A DNA stretch of 32,609 bases from Nemertoderma westbladi. Lineage: Eukaryota; Xenacoelomorpha; Nemertodermatida; Nemertodermatidae. The translations under genes and the position numbers were made by a program. Below the pieces are notes generated by a model. That model saw nothing but the letters and a program-made list of their open reading frames with translations. It made no database searches and had not been told where the DNA came from. Location: positions 1-32,609 of the forward strand of contig JAUCBJ010000063.1 of assembly GCA_032718475.1 (NCBI GenBank). The letters run 5' to 3'. Of the stretch, positions 31,656 to 32,609 are shown in pieces; positions within the stretch are counted from its first letter, which is position 1; each line of letters starts with the position of its first letter.

Positions 31656-31789
31656 GTTCTGGTTCTGGTTCTAAGTGAAAACCTGGTATTCTTCACATGG
31701 GAATATACTGCATCTGCAATGCAAAGTTAAATATAACGGCAGAAAGTCGGTAGATAAAAATTCATAGTTTAAATATGGCGCAGTGGCGG

Positions 31790-31916
31790 TACGGCTAATG
31801 TGGCGTTACGGAAAGTCGCGTTACGGCTAATTTTCAGAGTAGCCGTAAAGCGACTTGAATAGTCGCGTCTACTCAAAAAGTCGCGTTACCGCTAATTGTC
31901 GCGTTACGGCTAATCT
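31790..31916. repeat. Cluster of GTCGCGTTACGGCTAAT motifs
   Basis: The motif appears as GGCGGTACGGCTAAT, GTGGCGTTACGGAAA, GTCGCGTTACGGCTAAT, GTCGCGTTACCGCTAAT and GTCGCGTTACGGCTAAT. One copy is in inverted orientation (AGCCGTAAAGCGAC near 31843). Spacing is irregular. It resembles the subterminal motif clusters at 727-829 and 14025-14181 in style though not in sequence. It could be a transposon end or a protein-binding array. Confidence 0.75.
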
Positions 31917-31941
31917 ATTGTTTTACAGCATGGGAGTATCC

Positions 31942-32609
31942 GGGGGGGGGGGGGGGGTTGATTTTAACTAAAAAAACTTAATTTATTCATTATCGTATTA
32001 TTAATGTTGTATTGAGTACCACAGGACACAGTACCATAGGTATATTGGTCGAAAGTATATCAGTATTTTGCCGAAATATTGAACTTTGAATTTATCATTA
32101 TAATTATCAAACCAAAAGTATTTAAAACTAAAGCTCTTGAATTAGCTGTGAAGGTAACTGTGATTGAAGAGATGACCTTTAAAAGAATATGCGTATGAAC
32201 AATACTTATTATTATACAGTAGTAGGTACCCAGACTCCATATTATTGTATAATGTACAAATAATAGCCCACTGGTAGATGTTATTGTGATTCGGAATTGT
32301 TCTGTAATTGTAATTTAATTAATAATTAATTGGTAAAAATAAACAAATGTTAATTTATACGTTAAAAAAATTTGTGTACAAACAAATATAAACAAAGTCG
32401 ATTTACAACTAGCGGTAGAAGTAAGGGAGGGGTATGTTTCATGTTCACTTTTTATATGGTAAGCGAAAGCAGGGGAAGGAAGATTTGTGTAAACCAATCA
32501 GGCGAAAGCGTAATTCATAAAACTGTAGGATTAGATTGACCAGCTGGTTTTTCAACATACAGTAGTAGCATGCACACTAAACAACAGCGCATGCGTGCAT
32601 GTAGGGGTA
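31942..32609. other. Poly-G tract and AT-rich spacer
   Basis: A run of 16 G at 31942-31957, then AT-rich sequence with no recognised gene to the window end. The open frame at 32315-32497 has no domain. Confidence 0.45.

Larger units (their letters stand above)
31182..31701. mobile_element. TIR element interrupted by an hAT-like MITE
   Basis: CCCATGTGAATAATACCAGG, continuing to TTTTAACTT (31182-31210), and the reverse complement of 31673-31701 (CCCATGTGAAGAATACCAGG, then TTTTCACTT) match at about 27 of 29 positions. Without the nested insert and its duplication the element would be about 250 bp. No ORF, so a non-autonomous MITE. The target duplication is not clear. Confidence 0.65.

Overview
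The window is eukaryotic nuclear DNA, most likely from a marine invertebrate. Evidence: AT-rich spacers, several clades of APE-type LINEs, BEL/Pao and Ty3/gypsy fragments, MITEs, tRNA-derived SINEs, tandem arrays, and a spliced gene with a 10-kb intron. An echinoderm or other invertebrate deuterostome is my best guess, but nothing here proves the phylum. No prokaryotic operon, rRNA or CRISPR is present.

Layout. 1-3.2 kb: a 2.17-kb DNA-transposon-like element (727-2897) with a perfect 15-bp terminal inverted repeat, containing a dead minus-strand LINE with an internal 95-bp duplication; a weak plus-strand LINE remnant follows. 3.2-6.1 kb: AT-rich spacer with a 34-bp perfect palindrome, a MITE with 45-bp identical ends (3911-4112) and a truncated sibling (4670-4819). 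6.1-10.9 kb: a retroelement graveyard made of a plus-strand LINE RT fragment, a BEL/Pao pol fragment, a Ty3/gypsy integrase tail that runs in frame into the BEL fragment, and a nearly full-length dead LINE of the same family as the first copy. 11.7-12.4 kb: eleven-copy 63-bp tandem array with four-unit higher-order structure. 12.4-18.5 kb: mostly spacer with a tRNA-like SINE, a GGGGCGATAAAGTCC motif cluster, a TA-flanked MITE, a 156-bp tandem repeat and a short LINE remnant.

18.5-29.3 kb, minus strand: the only convincing host gene. It is a two-exon model (29312-29003, then 18844-18573) encoding 193 residues and ending in an R-SNARE (synaptobrevin-like) motif. Splice phases match exactly (G|GC).

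The roughly 10.2-kb intron is mostly one 8.37-kb, 31-bp minisatellite of about 270 units (20632-29003). Read in the direction of transcription, the standard unit contains TAG|GTGAGT, a near-consensus 5' splice site. The array starts exactly at the exon 1 donor, so the authentic splice site looks like the array's terminal unit. This is the most unusual feature of the window: either a satellite grew from an exon-intron junction, or a satellite supplied a donor, leaving the transcript with well over a hundred donor-like sites in tandem.

29.4-32.6 kb: an uncertain small ORF, a small element bounded by poly-G and poly-C tracts, a short RT remnant, a TIR element with an hAT-like MITE nested inside it, a short GC minisatellite and a TCGCGTTACGGCTAAT motif cluster.
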